DNA of 64,000 nt, taken from the NCBI GenBank assembly GCA_014238155.1, contig JABABQ010000014.1, positions 1 through 64,000 on the forward strand, given 5' to 3'. Source of the stretch: Rhizobiaceae bacterium (GTDB taxonomy: Bacteria; Pseudomonadota; Alphaproteobacteria; Rhizobiales; Rhizobiaceae). The notes beneath the pieces are model-generated. The model made no database searches. It worked only from the letters and a program-made list of their open reading frames with translations, and had not been told where the DNA came from. How positions within the stretch are numbered: the stretch's first letter is position 1; every line of letters begins with the position of its first letter. A program made the position numbers and the translations under genes. Positions 23,427 to 32,818 of the stretch are shown here, piece by piece.

Positions 23427-25142
23427 TCACTCGGGAATACCGGCAGTTTTCATCGCTCCATAATAGCGATCTTGATCCGCTCTGTGCTGAAATGGAGTGT
23501 TTCGAAAGGTTGACAGCCGAAAATTGGGTCCAATTTCCAAATACTCAAAGACCTCTTTTTTGGCCTCATCCAAGCGGCCCATTTCAACAAGCGTTGCAAT
23601 CAGGATTCGCCGAGGAGCAAGTGACTTGGGATAGGTGGCTATGCCCGACTTGGCCAAGGTCTTTGCCAGTTCATAATCTTTGATAAAAAACCGAGATAGT
23701 GCCGCATTGAAATTGTACCATCCGGGATATCGGGGATTGATACGTTTGGCCTTGTTGTTCCACTCGATGGCTTCAGCGGCCTCGCCCATAAGCGAGCGCA
23801 GGAAACCCATATTGTAAAGAATATCAGCATCGTTGGGATTGTCATTGAGCGCACGAAGGAACGCTGCATAGGCAAGATCATGATCATGATCAGCAAAAAG
23901 CTGCAGCATGCCAAGCCTGAAATGGCCGCGATAGTCTAACCGGCTGATTTCAAGGGCTCGCTCGGCGTGGTGGCGCGCCAGTTGCACGGCTTGTTCGGAA
24001 TCATCTGCACCACCGAAACGCCATAGACTGAGATAGCGACCACTCAGTTCAAAATGCGCCGCCAAATAATTGGGATCGAGGGCAACCGCTTTGTTGAGTA
24101 AATTGACGGCCTCGGCTCTTCCAGTTGCACTGACCCGCTGGGTTTCGGCTTCGGCTCGCAAGAACAGATCATACGCCTTTTGATTGTCGGTGGGGCGCAG
24201 CCGTACAGCAGCCAGTTCTGTTTCTACGATAACAACGTTCAGCGTGCTGGTTATTTCCTGCACCAGATCGGCCTGAACCGAGAGCATGTTGCCTGCCAGA
24301 AAATTATACTGTTGGGCCCAGACAGATCGCTCGGATTCGGCTTCAATCAACTCAGTATTGACGACAAAAGCTTCTCCGACTTTGCGAAGGCTGCCGTCCA
24401 GCACATATCGCACTCCCAACTCGCGCCCAATACCGCGTGCGGTACCGGGACCGTCCTTGAACTTCACCGCAGTTGAACCAGCAATAACAAAGAGCTGCGG
24501 AAACATTGAGAGATGGGTTCTTATCGAGGTGCTGAAACCGGCTGCGAGATAGTCAAGCTCATCTTCTCCAGACTGGTTATCGAAAGGTAATACGATGATC
24601 GACGGTTCTTCGGGCAAATCAAAAACCAGTTCCAGTGGGTCGCTACTTTCGTGCAGCCAGGGCTTCCACCATGCGATTGCTGCGATCAAAAAAAGAATCG
24701 CGGCCAGGCCAACAATTCGAATCGAGCCAAAGTATGGAAATGCCGATTCAGTCACTAAAACTGGATCGGTTTGCTTGACGACAGGGTCAGTCACAATGCG
24801 CGAAACTGACGTCGCGACCAGCATGTATCCTTTTTTGGGATAGGTCTGAACAATTTGGTGTTCTGAATCATTCAGTACTCGTCGAATATCGACGATACAT
24901 TGCCCCAGGCTATCGTCGGTTACAAAGATGTCGGGCCAGATGTTTTCGATCAGATCGGACTTCGATACGAGTTGTCCGGACCGGCATGCAAGGTAGGCTA
25001 ATACTTCGGTGCTCTGACGTCGCAAGTGGATGTGATTGCCAGTTTGGTCTCTTAGTTCATTGGATTGTGGCCAAAAATAAAAATCACCCAGTCGAATCTC
25101 ATCATAAGATTTCGCAACAATTTCTGAGTTTTCTCCGGACAT
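23427..25142 (-). CDS. CadC-like winged-helix regulator with membrane segment, TolB-N-like and TPR regions
   Basis: The product has 571 residues. An OmpR/CadC-type winged helix lies at about 12-100 (I-H-L-R-R-Q-S-T-E-V-L-A-Y-L, then K-K-G-Y-M-L-V). One membrane helix is at about 138-160 (I-R-I-V-G-L-A-A-I-L-F-L-I-A-A-I-A-W-W). Next comes a region with I-I-V-L-P-F-D-N-Q-S-G, then A-L-D-P-N-Y and similar TPR units up to the C-terminus. ATG 25142 follows GGAGG by eight bases. It would bind DNA from the membrane and sense through its periplasmic part. It is divergent from the secreted protein at 25230, its likely target. Confidence 0.85.
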   Translation of the reverse strand: MSGENSEIVAKSYDEIRLGDFYFWPQSNELRDQTGNHIHLRRQSTEVLAYLACRSGQLVSKSDLIENIWPDIFVTDDSLGQCIVDIRRVLNDSEHQIVQTYPKKGYMLVATSVSRIVTDPVVKQTDPVLVTESAFPYFGSIRIVGLAAILFLIAAIAWWKPWLHESSDPLELVFDLPEEPSIIVLPFDNQSGEDELDYLAAGFSTSIRTHLSMFPQLFVIAGSTAVKFKDGPGTARGIGRELGVRYVLDGSLRKVGEAFVVNTELIEAESERSVWAQQYNFLAGNMLSVQADLVQEITSTLNVVIVETELAAVRLRPTDNQKAYDLFLRAEAETQRVSATGRAEAVNLLNKAVALDPNYLAAHFELSGRYLSLWRFGGADDSEQAVQLARHHAERALEISRLDYRGHFRLGMLQLFADHDHDLAYAAFLRALNDNPNDADILYNMGFLRSLMGEAAEAIEWNNKAKRINPRYPGWYNFNAALSRFFIKDYELAKTLAKSGIATYPKSLAPRRILIATLVEMGRLDEAKKEVFEYLEIGPNFRLSTFRNTPFQHRADQDRYYGAMKTAGIPE

Positions 25143-25229
25143 TTCAGATGCCTCCACACGATCCTAGCATAGAGGGTTCGTCCACAGACAAGCAACTCAG
25201 AGCGGAAGCTCACCAATAGGAGAAAACTG

Positions 25230-25904
25230 ATGAAACCTGGAACCAGCAAAGTCACAATACTCGCCACATTGTTTCCCGTTCTGATGGCTGCAAACTCGAG
25301 TCATGCTGGGGAGTTCGAGATTATTGGGCCAAACGAAACTGCCCTGGAAGTCCTCGATGGTCTGATCACGGCCCGGCTAAGCAGTGATGGCTGTGCAACA
25401 GGCTTTGAATCCGCCTGCTCGACAACGCGCCAACGGATTGAATATCAATCATCGAGCGGCCACGGGCATGGAAACAAAGTCGCTTATCGTTGGGAAATCA
25501 AGGTTGCCAAAGGTATGACCTTCAATGCGATAGACAAACATCTCTACGCGACCCGCCTTGTGAACGGTGACGGCAAGTCGGTCATGCAGTTCTATCTTGG
25601 CAACGACTATGGCTATGAAGTCAACCGAAAGACCTGTTTCGGACCCGAAGAGTTCGGGCAATGGCACGTGGTAGAAGTGAGGGTGAAGTGGGATTCCACC
25701 AAAAAGAAGAGCCTGGGCGACAAAACCCCGGGTGAGGTACATATAACCTGCGATGGCGAGGAGATATATTCGAAATCCGGGCGTCCTAATATCAAGGTAG
25801 GTGATGAAATCAAACTTGCTCTGGGTCTCGAAGGGACACTGAAGCCCGCAGAAGGGGACGCTGTTTCAGTTTCGTTTCGGAATATCGAAATTGGAAGTTG
25901 GTGA
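25230..25904 (+). CDS. Secreted jelly-roll protein, polysaccharide lyase/lectin-like
   Basis: The product has 224 residues with a signal peptide (V-T-I-L-A-T-L-F-P-V-L-M-A-A) cut after S-S-H-A. The mature part is beta-rich: Y-R-W-E-I-K-V-A-K-G, Q-F-Y-L-G-N-D-Y, W-H-V-V-E-V-R-V-K-W and I-T-C-D-G-E-E-I-Y. This strand pattern resembles heparin-lyase-like and concanavalin-like jelly rolls. It may bind or cut a polysaccharide outside the membrane; catalytic residues cannot be assigned. AGGAG precedes the ATG. It is divergent from the CadC-like regulator and sits before the sulfatase region, fitting a sulfated-glycan role. Confidence 0.62.
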   Translation: MKPGTSKVTILATLFPVLMAANSSHAGEFEIIGPNETALEVLDGLITARLSSDGCATGFESACSTTRQRIEYQSSSGHGHGNKVAYRWEIKVAKGMTFNAIDKHLYATRLVNGDGKSVMQFYLGNDYGYEVNRKTCFGPEEFGQWHVVEVRVKWDSTKKKSLGDKTPGEVHITCDGEEIYSKSGRPNIKVGDEIKLALGLEGTLKPAEGDAVSVSFRNIEIGSW

Positions 25905-26207
25905 ACTTCATTTCATTGGTGGGAACCGGAACGCACCCACCACCGACTAATGTTGGGAATTTCGGGCCAACGGAATTGGGCTCGGCACCGCTCATCAAGC
26001 TTAAATGTCCAGTTACAAAGTCGGTCAAAATGCGACAACGGTTCATTGCTGCCAACCATCCTATATCACCACCAAACCACCCGCGTAGTGGGGAGGATTA
26101 TAGAGACACATGAATATTAGTTATGGATTTGGAGTCATTCGTTACTGGTGATTATGTCTATATTGCTTTATCCAAAAACCAGTTGGAATTGACGCCGGAT
26201 AGACAAC
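25905..26207. other. About 300 bp intergenic region before the first sulfatase operon
   Basis: No open frame is supported. It should contain the promoter of the sulfatase/Dpp operon; I see no clear operator or sigma-70 consensus that I would stand behind. Base composition becomes AT-rich after about 26090. Confidence 0.5.
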
Positions 26208-27689
26208 ATGCCTCGCAAACGTCCGAACATTGTTTGGTACTGCACTGATCAACAGCGCTACGACACGGTTGGAGCGCTCGGCAACCAACATATCAATACG
26301 CCGAATATCGATCAGTTTGTGGAAAATGGCACGGCTTTTACCAATGCCTATATCCAAAGTCCCATCTGCACGCCGAGCCGCGCGTCTTTCATGACGGGGC
26401 GATATCCAGCAAGCAATCACGTCCACCGCAACGGCAATGCTCATTTTCCAGATCATGAGGTACTGGTCACCAAATTGCTCACTGATGCTGGCTATAATTG
26501 CGGGCTGATTGGCAAACTGCATCTGGCAAGCGCTGCCTCCGGATCTGAAAAACGGACCGACGATGGCTACGGCCTGTTTGAGTGGAGCCACCATCCCATG
26601 CCGACGCTGGATCCGGAATTTCACGCCTATCACCGCTGGTTGCAAGATGAAAAAGGTGTCGATCCGGCGGAGCTCTATTCTTCGATCAACAGCTTTTGCT
26701 GCGATGGTGTTCCAGCAGAGCTGCACCAATCCACCTGGTGCACCGAAATGGCAATCAGGTTCATCGACCAGCAAGGTGACCAACCCTGGATGCTGTCGAT
26801 GAATCCCTTCGATCCGCACCCCCCCTTCGATCCACCGAAGGAATTTCGCGACCGCTACGACCCTGACAAATTGCCTGGGCCGCTGTTTCAGAAATCCGAT
26901 CTGGAACGGCAAAAAATGTTTCGCAATATATGTCAGCAATCAGTTCACGCAATTGACCCCAACGGGGTTAACGCGGATCCGGCGGAAGGAGAACGACAGG
27001 AAAACACGGCAACCCGCCCGCCCGACAATTTCAACGGCCGCGAAGTCATCGCCGCCTACTATGCGATGATTGAATTGGTCGACGAACAGTTTGGTCGGCT
27101 GGTCGATCACCTGTCCAACATCGGTGAGTTGGAAAATACAATCATCATCTTCCACTCCGACCACGGCGAACTGCTTGGCGACCATGGGTTACTTTACAAA
27201 GGCTGCCGATTCTTTGAAGGTCTGGTCCATGTGCCGCTGATGTTTTCGTGGAAGGGCCAGTATCAAGCCGGCCTGAGAAGCGAGGCCCTGGTTGAACTGG
27301 TGGACATCGCACCGACTCTGCTGGAAGCGGCAGGCGTGGAGATACCTTATTACATGCAGGGAAAATCCTTGCACCAGATGTTGCTGGGTCAGGTGGATCC
27401 GAGCCATCACAAAGACAGCGTCGTCTGCGAATTCAACGATGCATTGGGATCGGCAGAAGAGTCCGTTCCTACCCATGCAACGATGAATTTCGATGGCCGC
27501 TATAAATCGATCGTTTATCACGGCCATGCACTGGGTGAAATATTCGATCTTCAGGAAGACCCCGGGGAGTTTCACAACCTGTGGCACGAACCGGGCAATC
27601 AGGATTTGAAACTGGAACTGCTTCACAAACATCTGGACGCGGTGATGGCGACGAGTTCCCCAGGCATAGAGCGTGTGGGCAGATTTTGA
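26208..27689 (+). CDS. Type I sulfatase (formylglycine-dependent), cytoplasmic, no. 1
   Basis: The product has 493 residues. Near the N-terminus R-P-N-I-V-W-Y-C-T-D-Q-Q provides metal ligands. Cys54 in C-T-P-S-R is the residue oxidised to formylglycine. Further ligands lie in I-G-K-L-H-L, D-P-H-P-P-F and S-D-H-G-E-L-L-G-D-H-G. No signal peptide is present. It hydrolyses sulfate esters, likely on a small imported compound, since a Dpp-type importer follows 47 bp downstream. Overall it closely resembles sulfatase no. 6 at 54974, suggesting duplication or a shared substrate class. Confidence 0.93.
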   Translation: MPRKRPNIVWYCTDQQRYDTVGALGNQHINTPNIDQFVENGTAFTNAYIQSPICTPSRASFMTGRYPASNHVHRNGNAHFPDHEVLVTKLLTDAGYNCGLIGKLHLASAASGSEKRTDDGYGLFEWSHHPMPTLDPEFHAYHRWLQDEKGVDPAELYSSINSFCCDGVPAELHQSTWCTEMAIRFIDQQGDQPWMLSMNPFDPHPPFDPPKEFRDRYDPDKLPGPLFQKSDLERQKMFRNICQQSVHAIDPNGVNADPAEGERQENTATRPPDNFNGREVIAAYYAMIELVDEQFGRLVDHLSNIGELENTIIIFHSDHGELLGDHGLLYKGCRFFEGLVHVPLMFSWKGQYQAGLRSEALVELVDIAPTLLEAAGVEIPYYMQGKSLHQMLLGQVDPSHHKDSVVCEFNDALGSAEESVPTHATMNFDGRYKSIVYHGHALGEIFDLQEDPGEFHNLWHEPGNQDLKLELLHKHLDAVMATSSPGIERVGRF

Positions 27690-27736
27690 AGGCAATAAAC
27701 CAAGCAACCGACAAACATTTAAACAGGGAGAGAGAG

Positions 27737-29296
27737 ATGAAACTAACGGCAAAAATCACCATGGTCGCCGCGCTTGCGGCGTTCCTCAACAGCTCGGGAG
27801 CTGCGCTGGCAGATGACGTCTGTCCAAAGCGTGGCGGAATTCTTAAAACAGTAGACATGCATTATAAATTGGTTGACCCAACTCAACGGGCAAACCCGAT
27901 TTATTTTATGCGACTTGTTTATGATTCTCTGTTGGATATTGATGCAGATCTGGAATTAACGCCTGGGTTGGCAACCGGCATGCCGGAAAAGGTCAACGAC
28001 ACGACCTTTATTTTCAAACTGCGCGCTGGAGTAAAATTTCACGACGGCACTGATTTTGATGCCGCAGCTGTCAAATTTAATGTTGAACGTTTGATCAGCG
28101 GGTCCGTAAAGTCACCCTATACGGGAACGTGGAAAAAATTCACCAAAGCGGTGACTGCGATTGATTCTCATACGGTTAAGTTTGAATTGAATGAGGTCTG
28201 GCCATCCTTTTTGTGGGGGGTTGCGAGTTCGTTAGGCATTGCGTCACCGACGGCCGTGGCAAAATTGGGCAAAAAATACGGTATCGACGGTGCATCGGGT
28301 ACAGGACCGTTCATGTTTGACAAATTTCAATCGAAAAAGATGCTCGGCTTGAAACGAAACCCCAATTATTACCTTAAGGGGCAGCCCTGTCTGGATGGCT
28401 TTGAAGCGCGCACAATCAAGTCCGGCAGCGTTCGGATTTTGGCGCTCAAAAAAGGTGAATTGAACGTCATCAACACTTTCCCGGAATCACAATTCCCGCA
28501 ATTGGCCGGAGACAAAAACATCATTGTCGATGAAGGCAAGGCTTCAACGCTGACCCTTCTTCCGGTCAATACCCGTCATCCGATCTTGAAGGACAAACGG
28601 GTACGCCAAGCCATCCAATACGCCGTTAACGGCCAGGAATTGATCGATAACGTTTATTCCAGGGCGGGCGTAATGATTGAAAGCATTTTCCCGCCGTGGC
28701 ACCCGGGTTTCACGAAGGCTGGTGATTTATCTCCCATTCGCCAAAACGTCCAGAAGGCCAAGGCTCTATTGGCTGAGGCCGGATACGGACCGGGCGGCAA
28801 GAAATTAGTTCTGGAGTTAGAAACCGGATCAGGCGGAGCCCACGTCCAGCGCGGCGTGTTGCTACAGGCACAATTAAAAGCCGTTGGCGTACAATTAAAT
28901 GTCAAAAACATTTCTGGCGGCCAGATGTTTTCCAACATGCGTTCTGGAAACTATCAAATGGCGCTTTGGCAAATGCTGGGTGGTCCTAACATGAAAGACT
29001 ACGCATGGGACCTGTATTCTTCGGGTGGTGGTAACAATGTTACCTACTACAACAAAAAGGGTGGGGCACAAAATACCCGGGCAAACGAATTGGCGAACGA
29101 GATCGTAAAAACCGAAGACCCCTCAATGGTTAAAGCACAAATCAACGAGTTGCAAAAAATTGTGTTCGATGACGTGCCTTATATCTACTTGAATTACCGC
29201 AACCATCGCACAGCGCGACAGTCTTACATTAAGAACTTCAAGACTGGCAAACTGAAGGGTCGTGAAGATCTTCGTCGGGTGTGGATCGACAAGTAA
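27737..29296 (+). CDS. Dpp/Opp-type ABC importer substrate-binding protein (family 5)
   Basis: The product has 519 residues, with a signal peptide (M-K-L-T-A-K-I-T-M-V-A-A-L-A-A) ending A-L-A before D-D-V-C-P-K-R-G-G. Family-5 features include F-K-L-R-A-G-V-K-F-H-D-G-T and Y-A-V-N-G-Q-E-L-I. The ATG follows GGGAGAGAG. Family-5 proteins bind peptides but also oligosaccharides and glycosides. Flanking sulfatases on both sides suggest a sulfated ligand. A GC-rich stem-loop follows the stop. Confidence 0.94.
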   Translation: MKLTAKITMVAALAAFLNSSGAALADDVCPKRGGILKTVDMHYKLVDPTQRANPIYFMRLVYDSLLDIDADLELTPGLATGMPEKVNDTTFIFKLRAGVKFHDGTDFDAAAVKFNVERLISGSVKSPYTGTWKKFTKAVTAIDSHTVKFELNEVWPSFLWGVASSLGIASPTAVAKLGKKYGIDGASGTGPFMFDKFQSKKMLGLKRNPNYYLKGQPCLDGFEARTIKSGSVRILALKKGELNVINTFPESQFPQLAGDKNIIVDEGKASTLTLLPVNTRHPILKDKRVRQAIQYAVNGQELIDNVYSRAGVMIESIFPPWHPGFTKAGDLSPIRQNVQKAKALLAEAGYGPGGKKLVLELETGSGGAHVQRGVLLQAQLKAVGVQLNVKNISGGQMFSNMRSGNYQMALWQMLGGPNMKDYAWDLYSSGGGNNVTYYNKKGGAQNTRANELANEIVKTEDPSMVKAQINELQKIVFDDVPYIYLNYRNHRTARQSYIKNFKTGKLKGREDLRRVWIDK

Positions 29297-29300
29297 TTCT

Positions 29301-29334
29301 CCCGCCCCCGTTCGTGTGAAGATACGGGCGGGGG
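29301..29334 (+). promoter_or_regulatory. Intercistronic stem-loop after the Dpp-type binding-protein gene
   Basis: CCCGCCCCCGT (from 29301) pairs, with two mismatches, with ACGGGCGGGGG ending at 29334. No T-run follows, and the transcript continues into the permease genes 79 bp later. Likely role: protection of the binding-protein mRNA or partial termination. Confidence 0.58.
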
Positions 29335-29412
29335 CAATATTTCCTATAATCTGATCTGTGGGTCCCAGGGTCCTGACCCTAGTTCACTGCATCTTATTTG
29401 GCAGGCACCTTT

Positions 29413-30360
29413 ATGCTGAGGACAGTGCTTCTTCGAAGATTACTCTTTTCCATCCCGACCCTTTTGGGTGTCGCGACGCTTGCTTTCATGCTTGGTCATA
29501 TGTCGCCGGGCGATCCGGCGATTGCAGCCATGGGACTGGATCTGGAAGGGTATTCTTCTGTCGAGCCCGAAGAGCTGGAACGCGTCCGCGAAGAACTGGG
29601 CCTGAACAAGCCCATCGTTGTTCAATATGTCGGATGGTTGACGCGCGCTTTGCAGGGTGATTTTGGCACCTCGTACGTTAGCACCATCGAAGTTTCGGAA
29701 CTGGTATTTGAAGCTTTGCCAACCACCATGTTGCTTTTGGTGATGACCATGTCGGTGGCTATAGTTGTGGGCATTTCGCTGGGAATTGTCTCGGCAGTTT
29801 TCAAAGGCCGTAGGGCTGATTATATCGCTCGCATGATCGCAATCATCGGGGTCAGTACTCCGACGTTTTGGTTCGCACTGGTATTAATGCTGTGCTTCGC
29901 CGTTGCCATCCCCATTTTTCCGGTCAATGGTTCGTTTGATGAATTCGGCTGGAAGGCCATGGCTCTTCCAACAATGGCAATCGCCCTTCACCCAGCGGCT
30001 CTGATCGCCCGTATGATGCGCTCAAGCATGCTGGAAGTATTATCACAGGACATGATCCGCACAGCCACAGCAAAGGGCCTGAGCAAATGGCGCGTTTATA
30101 TGGTTCATGGACTTCGAAACGCCATCAACCCCGTTGTCACGGTCATAGGTTTTCAGTTTGCAAATTTGATGGGCGGGGCCGTCGCCGTCGAATTCATATT
30201 CTCGCTTCCGGGTCTGGGGAGTCTGTTAATTGAAGGTATTTATGAAAAGGATATTCTGGTCATTCAAGGCGCCGTATTGGTTATTGGTGTTGCCTTCGCT
30301 TTGACCAATCTGCTGGTCGATTTGTTATATATGATTATCGATCCGAGGATTCGCATATGA
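29413..30360 (+). CDS. Dpp/Opp-type ABC permease (DppB family)
   Basis: The product has 315 residues. It starts M-L-R-T-V-L-L-R-R-L-L-F-S-I-P-T-L-L-G and has about six membrane helices. The permease motif includes L-S-K-W-R-V-Y-M-V-H-G-L-R-N-A. A TTG five codons upstream is a weaker start. Its stop overlaps the following permease start (ATGA). It is the inner-membrane channel partner of the DppC-like protein. Confidence 0.94.
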   Translation: MLRTVLLRRLLFSIPTLLGVATLAFMLGHMSPGDPAIAAMGLDLEGYSSVEPEELERVREELGLNKPIVVQYVGWLTRALQGDFGTSYVSTIEVSELVFEALPTTMLLLVMTMSVAIVVGISLGIVSAVFKGRRADYIARMIAIIGVSTPTFWFALVLMLCFAVAIPIFPVNGSFDEFGWKAMALPTMAIALHPAALIARMMRSSMLEVLSQDMIRTATAKGLSKWRVYMVHGLRNAINPVVTVIGFQFANLMGGAVAVEFIFSLPGLGSLLIEGIYEKDILVIQGAVLVIGVAFALTNLLVDLLYMIIDPRIRI

Positions 30361-31265
30361 CCGGTTCGACACGCACGGAAATACCAATGCCTTCGGATGA
30401 AATGGAATACCGGGGTGGTTGGTCCCTATTTGCCGAAAGCTTCAACAGATTTCTGGAACTAAAATTAAACAGGTTCAGTCTTGGCCTGACGCTGTTTTTT
30501 ATTGTGCTGGCAATCCTTGCACCATTGATTGCTCCCTTCCCGTATGATGCCGTTGATCCCGCCAGAGGGTTATCTGCACCCGGTTGGCCCCATTTAATGG
30601 GAACCGATCAAGCTGGTCGCGATATCTTTTCCCGTGTTCTGTATGGAACGCAAACATCATTATCGATTGGTCTTGTTACGGTTTTACTCGGATTGGTTGC
30701 TGGCGTGTCATTGGGCGCGATATCGGGGTATATCGGCGGTTGGGTTGATGAAGTTATCATGCGAATTGTTGAAATTTTCATGTCGATTCCAGGCATTGTA
30801 ATGGCGCTGGCATTGGTCAGCGTATTGGGGCCAAGCGTTCCATCGATTATTCTGGCTCTTTCCATTCGCCGAATTACTCAATTTTCCCGTGTAGCGCGTG
30901 GCTCGGTTCTAAGCGTTAAATCGCAAGATTATGTGATGGCGTGCCATGCTTTGGGTATGAGCAATGCCCGCATTGTATTTGCGCACGTACTTCCCAATTG
31001 CATCGGCCCGATTATTGTTTTGGCTTCGGTATTATTGGGGAACGTTATCCTGACCGAATCAACACTTAGTTTTTTAGGCATGGGAATTCAGGAACCAACT
31101 CCAAGCTGGGGCACAATGATCGCCAAGGGCAATGAGTTTTTGACCTTCGCACCGTGGATATCGCTGTTTCCGGGACTATTTCTATTTCTTACCATGATCG
31201 CTTTCAATCTGCTTGGCGATGGCCTGCGTGATCATCTGGATCCGCGCGGCGGCAGTGTTGTCTAA
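30357..31265 (+). CDS. Dpp/Opp-type ABC permease (DppC family)
   Basis: The product has 302 residues. It has the N-terminal cytoplasmic extension typical of DppC and about six helices, with the motif C-H-A-L-G-M-S-N-A-R-I-V-F-A-H-V-L-P-N and a family-typical G-T-D-Q-A-G-R-D-I-F-S-R-V-L-Y-G. It starts in an ATGA overlap with the DppB-like gene. Eleven bases separate it from sulfatase no. 2. Confidence 0.94.
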   Translation: MTGSTRTEIPMPSDEMEYRGGWSLFAESFNRFLELKLNRFSLGLTLFFIVLAILAPLIAPFPYDAVDPARGLSAPGWPHLMGTDQAGRDIFSRVLYGTQTSLSIGLVTVLLGLVAGVSLGAISGYIGGWVDEVIMRIVEIFMSIPGIVMALALVSVLGPSVPSIILALSIRRITQFSRVARGSVLSVKSQDYVMACHALGMSNARIVFAHVLPNCIGPIIVLASVLLGNVILTESTLSFLGMGIQEPTPSWGTMIAKGNEFLTFAPWISLFPGLFLFLTMIAFNLLGDGLRDHLDPRGGSVV

Positions 31266-31276
31266 AGGAATATTTG

Positions 31277-32809
31277 ATGACCACTAAACCCAACATCCTG
31301 CTCATAACGTCCGACCAGCACCGGGGCGATTGCTTCGGGTTTGAAGGTCGCAAGGTTAAAACTCCCCATCTGGACCGGATGGCGCGTGAGGGCACACGGT
31401 TCTCAAACTGCATAACACCCAACGCGGTTTGCCAACCATCCCGAGCCTCTATTCTGACCGGGCTTTTCCCCTGCACCCATGGCGTCAGCGACAACGGTAT
31501 CGACCTGGAAACACCGCTTGGCGAACTGGGGTTTGCGCGCACACTGGAACGTGCCGGTTACAACAGTGCCTTTGTCGGCAAGACCCACTTCTCCACTCAC
31601 CACACGTTCGAACCCACCGGAACGCCGGAGGACAAATCCACCATTCCGAACCTGCCGGAGGATTGGATGGGGCCTTATATGGGCTTCGATCATATGGAGA
31701 CGATGATCCTGGGTCATTACACTCATGGTCGCCCGACCCCACCGCCCGACACGCTGCACTATGAGAGGTGGTTATATGCAGATGGCCGTGGCCCGGAAAA
31801 AATTGGCCTTTGGGACACCCATCTACAGCCGGATGTCGGGGCGCCGCAAACCTGGAATTCGGCCCTCCCTTCCGCTTGGCATCACTCCACCTGGGTCGGC
31901 AATCAAACGATCCGCTATCTGGAAAACCACAAGGACGAAAATTTCGTCATGTGGACTTCGTTCCCCGACCCCCACACGCCATTCGATTGCCCTGAACCCT
32001 GGTGCTGGGCGCATCACCCGGACGAGGTCGATCTGCCGCATCACATGGAACGCGATCTGGATCGGCGACCCTGGTGGCACGCGGCAAGCTTGAGCGGAAC
32101 GCCACAGATTGAGGACGCAGTATTGCGCAAGCATCGCGCGACATATTCGCGGGTGGAACCACCAAATGAACATCGTCTGCGCCACACCATCGCCAATTAT
32201 TACGGCATGATTTCTCTTATCGACCACAATGTAGGTCGCATCCTTACTGTGCTGGATGAGTTGGGGTTGTCTGACAATACAATCGTTATCTTCACCGCCG
32301 ACCACGGTGAATGGCTTGGAGATCATGGTTTACTGCTGAAAGGGCCGATGCTCTATGACGGCCTGCTGCGCGTCGGCTGTATTGCGCGCGGACCGGGCGT
32401 CAAACAACAGCAGGTTGTGGACGAACCTGTCTCGACCGTGGATCTGGCACCGACATTCCACGACTATTCCGGCATTTCTCCGGAATTGCTTCAGCACGGC
32501 AAAAGCCTGCGACCGTTGCTTGAAGGCCGGTCAGAACCGAGAGATTTCGCGCGCAGTGAATGGGACTTGCGGCCGTCACGCAACGGCGTCAGCCTGAATT
32601 TGCGTACCGTTCGTACAAAGACTGCAAAACTTACCCTGGAGGAAAATTCCGGCGCAGGCGAAATGTATAATCTGCAAGATGACCCACATGAGATGGACAA
32701 TCTGTTCGACGATGCGGGTTACAATGCCCTGCGTGCTGAGCTTACCGACATGATCCGCTCGCGGCCCGATGACATGATCGAACCCAAAACCCCTGTTGGC
32801 ATGGCCTGA
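31277..32809 (+). CDS. Type I sulfatase, cytoplasmic, no. 2
   Basis: The product has 510 residues. K-P-N-I-L-L-I-T-S-D-Q-H begins the fold; the formylglycine precursor is Cys52 in C-Q-P-S-R-A-S. Metal and active-site segments G-K-T-H-F, F-P-D-P-H-T-P-F and T-A-D-H-G-E-W-L-G-D-H-G are intact. There is no signal peptide. AAGGA precedes the ATG at 31277. Its position inside the Dpp operon, between permease and ATPase genes, makes co-function with that importer very likely. Substrate unknown. Confidence 0.93.
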   Translation: MTTKPNILLITSDQHRGDCFGFEGRKVKTPHLDRMAREGTRFSNCITPNAVCQPSRASILTGLFPCTHGVSDNGIDLETPLGELGFARTLERAGYNSAFVGKTHFSTHHTFEPTGTPEDKSTIPNLPEDWMGPYMGFDHMETMILGHYTHGRPTPPPDTLHYERWLYADGRGPEKIGLWDTHLQPDVGAPQTWNSALPSAWHHSTWVGNQTIRYLENHKDENFVMWTSFPDPHTPFDCPEPWCWAHHPDEVDLPHHMERDLDRRPWWHAASLSGTPQIEDAVLRKHRATYSRVEPPNEHRLRHTIANYYGMISLIDHNVGRILTVLDELGLSDNTIVIFTADHGEWLGDHGLLLKGPMLYDGLLRVGCIARGPGVKQQQVVDEPVSTVDLAPTFHDYSGISPELLQHGKSLRPLLEGRSEPRDFARSEWDLRPSRNGVSLNLRTVRTKTAKLTLEENSGAGEMYNLQDDPHEMDNLFDDAGYNALRAELTDMIRSRPDDMIEPKTPVGMA

Positions 32810-32818
32810 TCGCTGACC

